Assembly (NCBI RefSeq): GCF_028553725.1
Contig: NZ_CP067124.1
Location: 754,001-818,000 of the forward strand
Direction: 5' to 3'
Origin: Paracoccus alcaliphilus
GTDB lineage: Bacteria; Pseudomonadota; Alphaproteobacteria; Rhodobacterales; Rhodobacteraceae
DNA length: 64,000 bases
In this document: positions 1 to 7,694 of the stretch, piece by piece
Layout of the letters: each line of letters opens with the position of its first letter
Numbering within the stretch: position 1 is the stretch's first letter
Made by a program: the position numbers and the translations under genes
Notes under the pieces: model-generated
Told to the model about the DNA's origin: nothing
The model's input: only the letters and a program-made list of their open reading frames with translations
The model's database searches: none

Positions 1-208
1 CCCGCCCGGCGCTGCCGATGCTGCACAGCGCCTCGCCCTCGGGCTGGATCATGCCGATCATGCGGTGATCGGTTTTCAGCGAGTCTTCCAGCATCTGCAG
101 ATAGCGCGGCTCGAAGATATGCAGCGGCAGGCGCGTCCGGGGCATCAGCACCGCACCGGGCAGCGGAAACAGCGGCAGGCGCTGGGGCAGGTCGAAACGC
201 AGGGACAT
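1..208 (-). CDS. LON substrate-binding domain protein, 3' part outside window
   Basis: Only the N-terminal ~69 codons are in the window. The translation starts MSLRFDLPQRLPLFPLPGAV and continues with LPLHIFEPRYLQML and an RMIGMIQP segment. That is the usual start of the stand-alone LON N-terminal (peptide- or substrate-binding) domain proteins of about 210 residues found in alphaproteobacteria. The family has no protease domain of its own and its exact role is unsettled. The ATG lies one base after the stop of the thioredoxin-TPR gene on the same strand, so the two are almost certainly co-transcribed. This neighbour pair is common in the order. The C-terminus cannot be judged. Confidence 0.8.
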   Translation of the reverse strand, partial: MSLRFDLPQRLPLFPLPGAVLMPRTRLPLHIFEPRYLQMLEDSLKTDHRMIGMIQPEGEALCSIGSAGR

Positions 209-209
209 G

Positions 210-1124
210 TCAGGCGAAGATCAGCGAGGACAGCCTGCGCCGGCCCTTCTGGGCAATGGGATCGGTTGGCTTGAGACTGTCGAAGATGGTCAGAAGCTGG
301 GCCTTGGCGGCGCCGTCGTTCCATTCGCGGTCGCGGCGGAAGCTGTCCAGAAGGATCTCGACGGCTTCCTCGACATTGCCTGCCGCGTGCAGCGCCAGCG
401 CATAGTCCAGCCGCGCCTGCTGATCGTCCGGATCGGCCGTGACGCGGGCCTGAAGGTCGCCCAGGGGACCGGCATTCGCGGCCTGCTCGGCCAGTTGCAG
501 CTGGGCGCGGGCGGCCTCGACCGGGGCGGCGCCGGTGATGGCGGCGGGCACCTGCGTCAGCGTGCTGGCGGCCGCGGCGGTGTCGCCTGCCGCCAGATGG
601 GCGCGGATCAGCCCGCCCCAGGCCTCGGGGTTTTCGGGTTCTTCGCCGATAATGGCGGCGAAGGTCTCGATGGCATCGGCAGAGGCGCCTTCGTCCAGCA
701 TCTGCTCGGCCGCGGCCAGCGCGTCGCCCAGCCCGCCATCGTCACCCGACAGCGCCGCCAGCTTGTCCACGAACTGTTTCAGCTGACTTTGCGGCAGGGC
801 GCCCTGAAAGGCATCGACCGGCTGGCCCTTGAAGAAGGCATAGACGGTGGGGATCGACTGCACGCGCAGTTGCGATGCGATCATCTGGTTTTCATCGACA
901 TTGACCTTGGCCATGCGGACCCGGCCCTTGTGGCGGGCGACCTCGGCCTCGAGCTGGGGGCCAAGCGTCTTGCAGGGGCCGCACCAAGGCGCCCAGAAAT
1001 CGACGATGACGGGCACCTCCATCGATTTTTCGACCACCTGGGCCATGAAATCGGCTTCGGTGACATCGGTGATGAAATCTGCGGGTTGCGGCGCGTTGGC
1101 GGCACCTTCGAACAGCATGGTCAT
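210..1124 (-). CDS. ybbN: Thioredoxin-domain protein with C-terminal TPRs (YbbN/CnoX-like)
   Basis: 304 residues. Residues ~20-125 are a thioredoxin fold with an intact WCGPC active site (Cys48 and Cys51) and the cis-Pro segment QSIPTVYAF. The rest is alanine-rich helical TPR-like sequence containing the LDYALALHAAGNVEEAVEIL repeat. This is the architecture of YbbN/CnoX, a holdase co-chaperone that passes substrates to GroEL and DnaK and protects them under oxidative stress. E. coli CnoX lacks the CXXC pair, whereas this one keeps it, so it may also be an active thiol reductase in the cytoplasm. It is followed one base later by the LON-domain gene. The start ATG was chosen as the first in frame before the conserved FEGAAN tail. 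Confidence 0.9.
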   Translation of the reverse strand: MTMLFEGAANAPQPADFITDVTEADFMAQVVEKSMEVPVIVDFWAPWCGPCKTLGPQLEAEVARHKGRVRMAKVNVDENQMIASQLRVQSIPTVYAFFKGQPVDAFQGALPQSQLKQFVDKLAALSGDDGGLGDALAAAEQMLDEGASADAIETFAAIIGEEPENPEAWGGLIRAHLAAGDTAAAASTLTQVPAAITGAAPVEAARAQLQLAEQAANAGPLGDLQARVTADPDDQQARLDYALALHAAGNVEEAVEILLDSFRRDREWNDGAAKAQLLTIFDSLKPTDPIAQKGRRRLSSLIFA

Positions 1125-1220
1125 GACGGTCCCAGACGAGTTGGCAATGATCGGTTGGCCGCAATATGGGGCGTCGGGCGGCCGAACGAAAGGGCGGATT
1201 GTCCTGTGGCGGGCGCAAGG

Positions 1221-1268
1221 GGGGCTCTGCCCCCAGCGCGGGCGGCCCCTCGATGGGGCCGCCCGCGC
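1221..1268. repeat. Double palindrome in spacer, REP-like
   Basis: A short GGGGGC-TCT-GCCCCC hairpin is followed by a perfect 14-bp stem (1236-1249 with 1255-1268) around a 5-base TCGAT loop, then CCCCCGGGATATTT. It lies between the convergent-side ends of exonuclease III and the thioredoxin gene region. Palindromes of this form are recalled as common intergenic elements in Rhodobacteraceae. It could also act as a transcription terminator for xth, although there is no T-tract on the minus strand. Confidence 0.6.
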
Positions 1269-1302
1269 TTCCCCCGGGATATTTCAAACACCAAAGATGG
1301 GG

Positions 1303-2088
1303 TCAGAGATCGAAGGTGGCGAGGACCGGGACATGGTCGCTGGGTTTTTCCCAGCCGCGCACCGGGCGCAGGATGCGGCTGGAATGGCCGGCATTGGCGA
1401 TATCGGGGCTGGCCCAGATATGGTCGAGGCGGCGGCCCTTGTCGGCGGCGTCCCAGTCGCGGGCGCGATAGCTCCACCATGAATAGAGCTGGCCTTCGGG
1501 GATGTCCTTGCGGGTGATGTCCACCCATTTGCCCGCGTCCTGTGCCGACAGCAGGTGATCGACCTCGATCGGGGTGTGGCTGACGATCTTGAGAAGCTGC
1601 TTGTGCGACCAGACGTCGTCCTCGCGCGGGGCGATGTTGAAATCGCCGACCATGATCGCGCGTTCGGGCCGGTCGGCGTGGAAGACGTCGCGCATCTCGG
1701 ACACGAAATCGAGTTTCTGGCCGAATTTCGGGTTCAGCTCGCGGTCGGGAATATCGCCACCCGCGGGCACGTACATGTTGTGGATGGTGACGCCGTTTTC
1801 CAGCCGGGCCGCGACATGGCGGGCATGGCCCAGTTTGGCATAGTCGCGGTCGCCCGCATCCTCGATCGGCAGGCGCGACAGGGTGGCGACGCCGTTATAG
1901 CCTTTTTGCCCCCGCGCCACGATCCAGTTGTAGCCAAGCGCGCGGAAGGCTTCGAGCGGGATCTTCTCGACCGGCGACTTGCATTCCTGAAGGCAGAGGA
2001 TGTCGGGCGCCTCCTCTTGCAGCAGGCGGGCGACCAGTCCTTCGCGCAGGCGGACCGAGTTGATGTTCCAGGTGGCTATGGTGAACAT
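1303..2088 (-). CDS. xth: Exodeoxyribonuclease III
   Basis: 261 residues, the usual family length. The protein opens MFTIATWNINSVRLR, then has LQECKSP (metal-binding Glu), YNGVATLSR, MVGDFNIAPREDD (catalytic Asp/Asn pair) and a C-terminal RLDHIWASP with SDHVPVLATFDL (catalytic His). These are the standard endonuclease/exonuclease/phosphatase motifs of Xth/ExoA, the AP endonuclease of base-excision repair. All catalytic positions look intact. It is transcribed away from the divergent MFS gene, and its promoter must lie in the ~160 bp at 2089-2249. Confidence 0.95.
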   Translation of the reverse strand: MFTIATWNINSVRLREGLVARLLQEEAPDILCLQECKSPVEKIPLEAFRALGYNWIVARGQKGYNGVATLSRLPIEDAGDRDYAKLGHARHVAARLENGVTIHNMYVPAGGDIPDRELNPKFGQKLDFVSEMRDVFHADRPERAIMVGDFNIAPREDDVWSHKQLLKIVSHTPIEVDHLLSAQDAGKWVDITRKDIPEGQLYSWWSYRARDWDAADKGRRLDHIWASPDIANAGHSSRILRPVRGWEKPSDHVPVLATFDL

Positions 2089-2249
2089 GGGCGGGCTCCT
2101 TTGCGGCGGAGCCTATCGGCCCCGCGGCGCGCTGTCGAGTTGGTGGCCGGCGGAAAGGAAAATCGTCGCAATGTCGCAATCACGCCTTGGTGAGCACGAC
2201 CGGCGGCGTTACACGGGAGGTCATCTGCGCGCAACAAGGAACGGATGCG

Positions 2250-3566
2250 ATGCGAATGACGGTGGATGAGGCCCTTGCCCGTGGCGGGACTGGCCGGTTT
2301 CAGTGGCGGCTGCTGGGGATCTTCGGGCTGGTCTGGGCGGCGGATGCGATGCAGGTGATCGCGGTGGGCTTTGCCGCGCCCTCGATCGCCGTCACATTCG
2401 GGGTCGAGCGGGTGACCGCCCTGCAGGTCGGCACGATGTTCTTTTTGGGCATGTTCGTCGGCGCATGGGGTTTCGGACGGCTGGCCGACCGGATCGGGCG
2501 CCGGAACATTCTGCTGCTGACCGTGGCGATGGACGCGATCTTCGGTCTGGCCTCGGTCTGGGCTGGCGATTTCACCCTGCTGATGGTGATGCGGTTTCTG
2601 ACCGGGGTTGCCGTGGGCGGCACCCTGCCCGTCGATTACGCCATGATGGCCGAGTTCCTGCCGCCGAAGAATCGCGGGCGCTGGCTGGTCTGGCTGGAGG
2701 GGTTCTGGGCCATCGGCACCATCATCATCGCGCTGACCGCATGGATCGCCGCCAGTCTGGGGGCCGAAGCCCCGTGGCGCTGGATCTTTTTCGTGGCGGC
2801 GGGGCCTGCGCTGATCGGCTTCTGGCTGCGGCTGTGGGTGCCGGAATCGCCGATGTATCTGGTGCGCAATGGCAGGCAGGTCGAGGCGCGGGCGGTTCTG
2901 AACCGGGTGCTGGCGGTGAATGGCGCCGCGCCGCTGTCCGGCGAGACGCAACTGGTCATCGCCCCGGTTCCTGCGGGGGCCGAGACCTCGATCTTCGCGC
3001 CGATGCTGCGGGCGCGCACGCTGGGGGTGCTGGCGGTGTGGTTTCTGGTCTCGCTGTCCTATTACGGGGTGTTCGTCTGGGTGCCGGGGCAACTGGCGAC
3101 CGAAGGCTTCGGTTTCGTGCGCGGTTACGGCTTTCTGGTGATCCTGGCGCTGGCGCAGGTGCCGGGCTATGCGCTGGCCGCGCATGGGGTCGAGGCATGG
3201 GGGCGCCGCAACACGCTGATGGGCTTTCTGCTGCTGAGCGCGGCGGGCTGTTTCCTGTTCACCCTTGCCGGATCGACCGCGATGATCGCCGGATCGCTGA
3301 TCCTGATGAGCTTTGCGCTGCTGGGGACATGGGGCGCGCTTTATGCCTTTACGCCCGAGCTGTATCCGACCCATCTGCGCGGTACCGGCATGGGCACCGC
3401 CAGCGCCATTGCGCGGCTGGGGGGGATTCTGGCGCCCAGCCTGCTGGCGATGGTCTTTGTCCACGGTTTCGGCGTCGCCATCGGCGTCTTTGCCGGGCTG
3501 CTGGTTCTGGGGGCCGCCGCATTGCTGCTGGTGCGGGCCGAGACTCGGGACGCCGCCATCGGCTAG
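2250..3566 (+). CDS. MFS transporter
   Basis: Major facilitator permease of ~438 residues in the inner membrane. About 12 hydrophobic segments are visible, beginning WRLLGIFGLVWAADAMQVIA. The MFS signature GRLADRIGRRNI sits between TM2 and TM3, and RGTGMGTASAIARLGG lies in the second half. The pattern resembles the SV2/aromatic-acid or metabolite:H+ symporter groups, but the substrate cannot be told. The start was set at 2250 because AAGGA lies ten bases upstream; an in-frame ATG at 2187 would add a poor, non-family N-terminus. Divergent from xth, followed by the glutathionyl-hydroquinone reductase gene 60 bp later. Confidence 0.85.
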   Translation: MRMTVDEALARGGTGRFQWRLLGIFGLVWAADAMQVIAVGFAAPSIAVTFGVERVTALQVGTMFFLGMFVGAWGFGRLADRIGRRNILLLTVAMDAIFGLASVWAGDFTLLMVMRFLTGVAVGGTLPVDYAMMAEFLPPKNRGRWLVWLEGFWAIGTIIIALTAWIAASLGAEAPWRWIFFVAAGPALIGFWLRLWVPESPMYLVRNGRQVEARAVLNRVLAVNGAAPLSGETQLVIAPVPAGAETSIFAPMLRARTLGVLAVWFLVSLSYYGVFVWVPGQLATEGFGFVRGYGFLVILALAQVPGYALAAHGVEAWGRRNTLMGFLLLSAAGCFLFTLAGSTAMIAGSLILMSFALLGTWGALYAFTPELYPTHLRGTGMGTASAIARLGGILAPSLLAMVFVHGFGVAIGVFAGLLVLGAAALLLVRAETRDAAIG

Positions 3567-3626
3567 GCTGCCGGATACGGCATGGTGCCGGGCCTTGCCG
3601 GTCGGGCATGAAGGGAGGAATTGGAA

Positions 3627-4601
3627 ATGGGCCAACTGGTCAATGGCGTCTGGAAGGACGAATGGTATGACACCGACAGCAGCGGTGGCGAATTCGTGCG
3701 CGACGGCGCGAAGTTCCGCAACTGGGTCACCGCCGATGGCAGCCCCGGCCCTTCGGGGCAGGGCGGATTTGCCGCCGAGAGCGGGCGTTATCACCTATAT
3801 GTCTCATATGCCTGTCCCTGGGCGCATCGGACGCTGATCTTCCGCGCGCTGAAAGGGCTGGAGCCGCATATCGGTGTCTCGGCCGTTCATCCCGACATGC
3901 TGTCCGAGGGCTGGGAGTTCCGCACCGATTTCCCCGGCGCGACCGGCGATGAGCTGTTCGGCAGCCGGTATCTGCGCGACATCTATCTGCGGGCCAGACC
4001 GGATGCGTCGGGGCGGGTAACGGTGCCGGTGCTGTGGGACAAGCAGCAGGGCGCCATCGTGTCGAACGAAAGTGCCGACATCATCCGCATGTTCAACAGC
4101 GCCTTTGACGGGCTGACCGGCAATGACGCGGATTTCTGCCCCGAAAGCCTGCGCGGGCAGATCGATGCGCTGAATACACGGATCTATGACACGGTGAATA
4201 ACGGGGTTTACAAGGCCGGGTTCGCGACCTCTCAGGCGGCCTATGACAAGGCGATCGGGCCGCTGTTTCAGTCGCTGGACTGGATCGAGGGCCTGCTGGC
4301 CGAAGCCCGCTATCTGGCCGGGGATCGCGTGACCGAGGCCGACTGGCGTCTGTTCACCACGATCTGCCGGTTCGATTCCGTCTATCACACGCATTTCAAA
4401 TGCAACCGGCAGCGGATCGTCGATTATCCGAACCTGTGGGGCTGGGCGCGCGAGCTGTATCAATGGCCGGGCGTGGCGGCGACGGTGAGGCAGGATCACA
4501 TCACCCGGCATTACTATTTCAGCCACGACATGATCAATCCGAATCGGATTATCCCCATCGGGCCGGAACCCGACTGGACCGTGCCGCATGGCCGGGGATA
4601 G
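3627..4601 (+). CDS. Glutathionyl-hydroquinone reductase (Xi-class GST)
   Basis: 324 residues. The N-terminus MGQLVNGVWKDEWYDT, the catalytic YACPWAHRTL (CPW, nucleophilic Cys), the IVSNESADI glutathione-binding segment and the C-terminal GWARELYQWPGVAATV and RIIPIGP motifs are diagnostic of the Xi class (PcpF/YqjG/EcM4 type). These enzymes reduce glutathionyl-hydroquinones to hydroquinones in the cytoplasm and clean up after quinone-forming reactions. The start at 3627 is preceded by an AGGGAGGA ribosome-binding site at 3612-3619. A TTG two codons upstream is possible but too close to that site. Likely follows the MFS gene in one transcript. Confidence 0.93.
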   Translation: MGQLVNGVWKDEWYDTDSSGGEFVRDGAKFRNWVTADGSPGPSGQGGFAAESGRYHLYVSYACPWAHRTLIFRALKGLEPHIGVSAVHPDMLSEGWEFRTDFPGATGDELFGSRYLRDIYLRARPDASGRVTVPVLWDKQQGAIVSNESADIIRMFNSAFDGLTGNDADFCPESLRGQIDALNTRIYDTVNNGVYKAGFATSQAAYDKAIGPLFQSLDWIEGLLAEARYLAGDRVTEADWRLFTTICRFDSVYHTHFKCNRQRIVDYPNLWGWARELYQWPGVAATVRQDHITRHYYFSHDMINPNRIIPIGPEPDWTVPHGRG

Positions 4602-4613
4602 CTGACCTGTCAA

Positions 4614-4633
4614 CCCCGGCCCGAGGGCCGGGG
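4614..4633 (+). terminator. Hairpin after the hydroquinone reductase gene
   Basis: Perfect 8-bp GC stem (CCCCGGCC / GGCCGGGG) with a CGAG loop starts 12 bases after the stop codon. No T-run follows, so it is a weak intrinsic terminator or only a 3' end stabiliser. Confidence 0.5.
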
Positions 4634-5028
4634 CCGTCAGAGAGAGGGAGGGGAGATGTGGCCGCATCCGCCGACCACTGGGCTTCGGGGCCTTAACGCC
4701 GGGCGGCGGATCGGGTTTCATCGCGGCGTTGGGCTGACGGTCTTGTGAAGGTCGCAGAGGGCGTTCGCTGCGGTTGCGTGTTCGTGACATCCAGCGCGAA
4801 TTTCCCGCCATATCCGCAAGCACTACTGGTGCTGCCATTTCCGGGGCAGGGGGAGTTTTTCAACAACCGCCGGGACCGTCCCCGCCATCCGGATCAAGAT
4901 GAGGCGTTGGTGTTCAGCGCAGACGGGTGACCGCGTCAATCATCGGTAAGCGGTGGTGTGGACGCTTTCCGAGGGTATAGAGATGCCAAGGTGGCGGGTG
5001 TTGAATCACCGCTACGAAGAAGATCGTC
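4634..5028. other. Gap with no recognised gene
   Basis: I see no translation with family resemblance on either strand. The last ~60 bases are likely the left end of the IS110-type element whose transposase fragment starts at 5029, but no inverted repeat can be recognised, as expected for IS110. Confidence 0.4.
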
Positions 5029-5115
5029 ATGGGAGATGTTAGCTTCATCGGCCTGGATCAGGCCAAACACGTGCTTCAGGCACATGGCGGTGCGGCCGAC
5101 GGGCCGGAGGTCTTC
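5029..5115 (+). pseudogene. IS110-family transposase, N-terminal fragment
   Basis: The translation begins MGDVSFIGLDQAKHVLQAHG and continues AADGPEVFWRK. This matches the first ~30 residues of IS110 transposases, whose RuvC-like fold starts with the IGLDxAKxxFQxHG motif. The similarity ends at about 5115-5125, where the sequence runs into the 3' end of a GntR-type regulator on the opposite strand. Only a small remnant remains, and the DEDD catalytic core beyond the first Asp is missing. Non-functional. Confidence 0.65.
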
Positions 5116-5535
5116 TGGCGAAAGGCAATTCTTGCGCGTGCGGTGAATGTGGCTTTCCAGAAGCAGAACCTGCTTTTCGTGTCGCGGACCGTCCGCGTCC
5201 GGTATGCCAAGCGGCAGTTCGCGGTGGTCGCGGAAAGAGCGGTGCGGCTCGCCCTCGGCCTTGATTGCAAGATGCGTGCGCAGCGGGGGCCACCCGACCC
5301 AGGATCATGCGGCAAGCCTCGTTCAGGTGGTGGTTACCTACCGTCTCGACGATTTCCAGATGAAACTCGGTATCGGCCTGACCATAGCTGCGCATGTCAC
5401 CCTTGGCCAACGCGCGCTCCATTTTGCCGCAGGCGCCCAGACAGCGCAGCAGCGGGCAGCAGCCGCATAGCCGCGGTCTTCAGAACGGCGCGAAAGGTTA
5501 CCAGATCGGCGATTCCTTCCTCGAAGGGAGAATAA
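5110..5535 (-). pseudogene. GntR/FadR-family regulator, FCD domain with two frameshifts
   Basis: Three consecutive reading frames join into one FCD ligand-binding domain. They read EEGIADLVTFRAVLKTAAMR (upstream), then ALAKGDMRSYGQADTEFHLE and VGNHHLNEACRMILGRV, then LRTHLAIKAEGEPHRSFRDH and LLLESHIHRTR. Frame changes lie near 5415-5425 and 5280. The N-terminal winged helix is absent: the homology stops near 5530 next to a helicase fragment, and the 3' end touches the IS110 remnant. A once-complete FCD repressor has thus been truncated and frameshifted. What it regulated is unknown. Confidence 0.7.
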
Positions 5536-5563
5536 ACAAATATTCTGGATTTCGGGAGGATGA

Positions 5564-5875
5564 CGACATGCGACAAGGTTCGAGGAAAGCCTGTTTCACG
5601 ATACGTTACGCCAGATCCTCGATCCGGTCGCAAACCCACGCTACATTATCGTCGTCAGGTCGGGGCTGTTCCTGAAGCGCTTCCAGTATTTTGCTGTGCC
5701 CGGCAGGTTTGATGGCAACAGGTCACGGACCGAAATCTTCTGGAGGAACTGGCAGGGTATCATCGGACGGGGCGAGTTGATCTATACGCGCACCTCCGCT
5801 GGCCGGGGCGAGTTGCGGGCGGCGCGACTGACCAGTCACACACGCAGCGTCTTGAACCACCTGAGTTGGCGTTGA
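5564..5875 (+). pseudogene. DEAD/DEAH helicase, C-terminal tail fragment
   Basis: An open frame without start codon, following a TGA at 5561, reads ESLFHDTLRQILDPVANPRY, then YFAVPGRFDG and GRGELIYTRTSAGRGELRAA, and stops at 5873-5875. The pattern (NPRYxxVR..., Y.AVP, G..ELIYTRT..GR..L..AR) is what I recall for the C-terminal tail of large DEAD/DEAH helicases found in accessory islands. No helicase motifs are present, so this is an orphan end. The call is from memory of the family and could be wrong. Confidence 0.4.
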
Positions 5876-6195
5876 GCGACCCGGCTGACGCGGCACACGA
5901 CGGAACCGGCCATCGGTCGGAAGCCGAAACCCGATATCCGCATGCTTTCCAATTGGCCAATTGCTTCAAACAGCTTCACCTCGGCGGCGCCACGCGAATT
6001 GGGCAGCCCAGTTCCCGGACAGGGCCAGCCGCAATCCCTCCACGGCGCTTCGCCCGAAACCGGCGTCAACGACACCAGCGTCCGGCAGCTGGTATTCTTG
6101 CCGGGCATCAGCGCATATCGCGGCGTAAAACAGGGGCAGAGTGCACGGCGCGCCTTGGCCTTTCCCGGCTTTGACTGTAAAAGGCGATCAACTCC
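5876..6195. other. Gap, nothing recognised
   Basis: Open frames of 87-124 codons exist on both strands here, but they mirror each other and show no domain I know. The region ends directly at the tRNA, and no promoter with clear -35/-10 boxes stands out. Confidence 0.3.
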
Positions 6196-6271
6196 GGGGG
6201 AGTAGCTCAATGGTCAGAGCAGAGCGCTCATAACGCTTTGGTTGGGGGTTCAAGTCCCTCCTCCCCTACCA
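6196..6271 (+). tRNA. tRNA-Met (CAU), divergent
   Basis: A full cloverleaf can be drawn: acceptor 6196-6202 with 6261-6267, U8 A9, D stem GCTC/GAGC, anticodon stem GAGCG/CGCTT with loop CTCATAA (anticodon CAU), 5-base variable loop, T stem GGGGG/CCCTC with TTCAAGT loop, discriminator A and encoded CCA. It lacks the GGG/CCC anticodon stem of initiator tRNAs, so it is elongator Met or, if lysidine-modified, Ile2. Odd points are a terminal G1-U72 pair, a G-U pair at 50-64 and a short 8-base D loop. It sits among pseudogenes rather than in a gene cluster, so it may be an accessory or element-borne copy. Confidence 0.88.
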
Positions 6272-6480
6272 GTATGGCCTCTGCGATATAGCGCATGAAT
6301 ACTGAGTTGGACGAATTGCCCGGAAACCACCATCAGCCCGGTATTGATGGTGTGACCACCCTGACTGCGCCCGCGACAGCTTGACGCCTTTCGCGAGGCT
6401 CACCTGTCGCCCGGCAACCGGATGCGATCCCGCCTGAAGCTGGGCTGGACCCGATGACGCCGGGGGGGGCACGGCATCAA

Positions 6481-6905
6481 TGATTATTGCGAGGTCGAAG
6501 GGTTATCATCCCTCAGCAGTGGTGCAGTATCTCGCCCATATCGAGGTGATCGAACACGTTGCGCTTCTGGATCGTCAGTTCGGGATTTTGCCAAAACGTT
6601 GCTTACCCCTCTTGATCGAACCAGCACTCTTGGCTGGTTGAATTGCAACCACAGCACGACCTGACCGGAGGTTTTCTCACTCAGGGTCGCGATAGCGGTT
6701 GATCGGTCTTCACCGCATGACGGACGCAGCCCGTGCCCAAGGTCTGCGCGACGAAGGCGCGGTCGAGCGTTACTGCATCGCCACGCTGCTGATGGGCCAT
6801 GCGCCCGAACATGATCCGCGTTGCCAGCAGATCCTTGACGCTCCGCTGCATGGGCTCGACAAGGCAAAACGCATTCTTGATCTGGCGCTTGCACCGACAG
6901 GCTGA
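6481..6905 (+). pseudogene. DUF4123 protein, internally deleted (copy 1)
   Basis: Pieces of a DUF4123 protein remain in shifting frames: VIEHVALLDRQFGILPKRC and PLLIEPALL near 6545-6635, LVELQPQHDLTGGFLTQG near 6635-6695, then a C-terminal block GLRDEGAVERYCIATLLMGH and DPRCQQILDAPLHGLDKAK ending at TGA 6903. The same pieces occur in order in the longer copy at 25785-26421, which shows that a middle part (the FALLDGALI and LPHVCLFQG block) is deleted here. The preceding QYLAHIEV stretch derives from the end of an upstream gene (compare 26387-26475). DUF4123 proteins are adaptors that load effectors on type VI secretion VgrG spikes. This one is dead. Confidence 0.6.
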
Positions 6906-7180
6906 TTTCACGACGGATAGTTTCGTGGCTGCGATCAATTGCGACGACCCCTTGGCCCGCTGCGAACTGGGCAACCTGTTCCGTGCCGACAGCTCGGTCC
7001 CGTTCAGCTTCGAAGGGCGGGTCAACGGTATGGGCACGGGCGCCCTGCCGATGGGACAGCGCATGATCCTGCCCAATACGCTGCCGGGCAGGAAGGGCCC
7101 TTACCCCGCAACCGCACGAAATCCGGTCAATGGTATCGGACGGGCCGGTGAGACTGCGTACGTTGTCGCCTCAGGACGCT
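6904..7180 (+). pseudogene. Remnant of an unidentified gene after DUF4123
   Basis: Overlapping the DUF4123 stop by two bases, one frame reads INCDDPLARCELGNLFRADS, FEGRVNGMGTGALPMGQRMI and NPVNGIGRAGETAYVV, with codon use like a real gene. A GTG at 6925 could start it. I do not recognise the family. Position directly after a DUF4123 gene would suit a type VI-associated effector or its partner. After ~7180 the frame becomes low-complexity and Arg/Pro-rich and coding character is lost, so it is probably truncated. Confidence 0.35.
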
Positions 7181-7454
7181 CTGCCTGCCCCGGGCGGGGC
7201 CTTCCCGCCAGACATATATATCGTGACGAACCGTGCCAACATCCTCCGCGCCCGGCGCAATCGCGCGGCGTGGGGCGAGGACGGGCGCGCGATCCACACC
7301 CGCCACCGCTGGCCGCTCGAAGGCATCTCGGGACGCTCCTCGGTCTCGTCCGCGCAATCCGGCAAAGCCCGGCATCTGCGTGAGGGAACCTATTCAACAG
7401 CCCCCACAGGATCGTTTGCTGATCCTCGGACTTTCAAAGGGTTGCTTGCGTGTT

Positions 7455-7660
7455 CATGAACCCTCGCCGGTGCCGCCTGAACCGATGGTGCAACACCGGC
7501 TCGATGTCGATTATCAGCGTGTCGCCCTGGCCGCCGGGCTGCGCCAGTTCCTGAAATATCCGGGCGAAGATGCTCCTCCGGGACCAGCGGGCAACCTTTG
7601 TCTGGTCCACGGAAGCCCATCGGTGTGGCTGGGCCGCCGTGCCTTGCCTTGGGACGGGTC
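7455..7660 (-). pseudogene. Possible IS5-family transposase fragment
   Basis: On the minus strand one frame reads ARWSRRSIFARIFQELAQPG followed by QGDTLIIDIEP. This resembles the WSRxGVFxRIFxALA....DxLMIDATH stretch at the end of the first half of IS5/IS427-type transposases. The match breaks off right after the first catalytic Asp region. No terminal repeats were found. The call is tentative. The flanking 7181-7454 has no recognised content. Confidence 0.35.
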
Positions 7661-7694
7661 AGGGTCTTCAGGTTTGGCCGGTGGCGCGGCATCT

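Noticed and set aside
2076..3794. 572-codon minus-strand open frame
   Set aside because: Antisense to the MFS gene; extremely Gln/Arg/Pro-rich shadow.
5836..6210. 124-codon minus-strand and 87-codon plus-strand frames
   Set aside because: They mirror each other, run into the tRNA and match nothing known.
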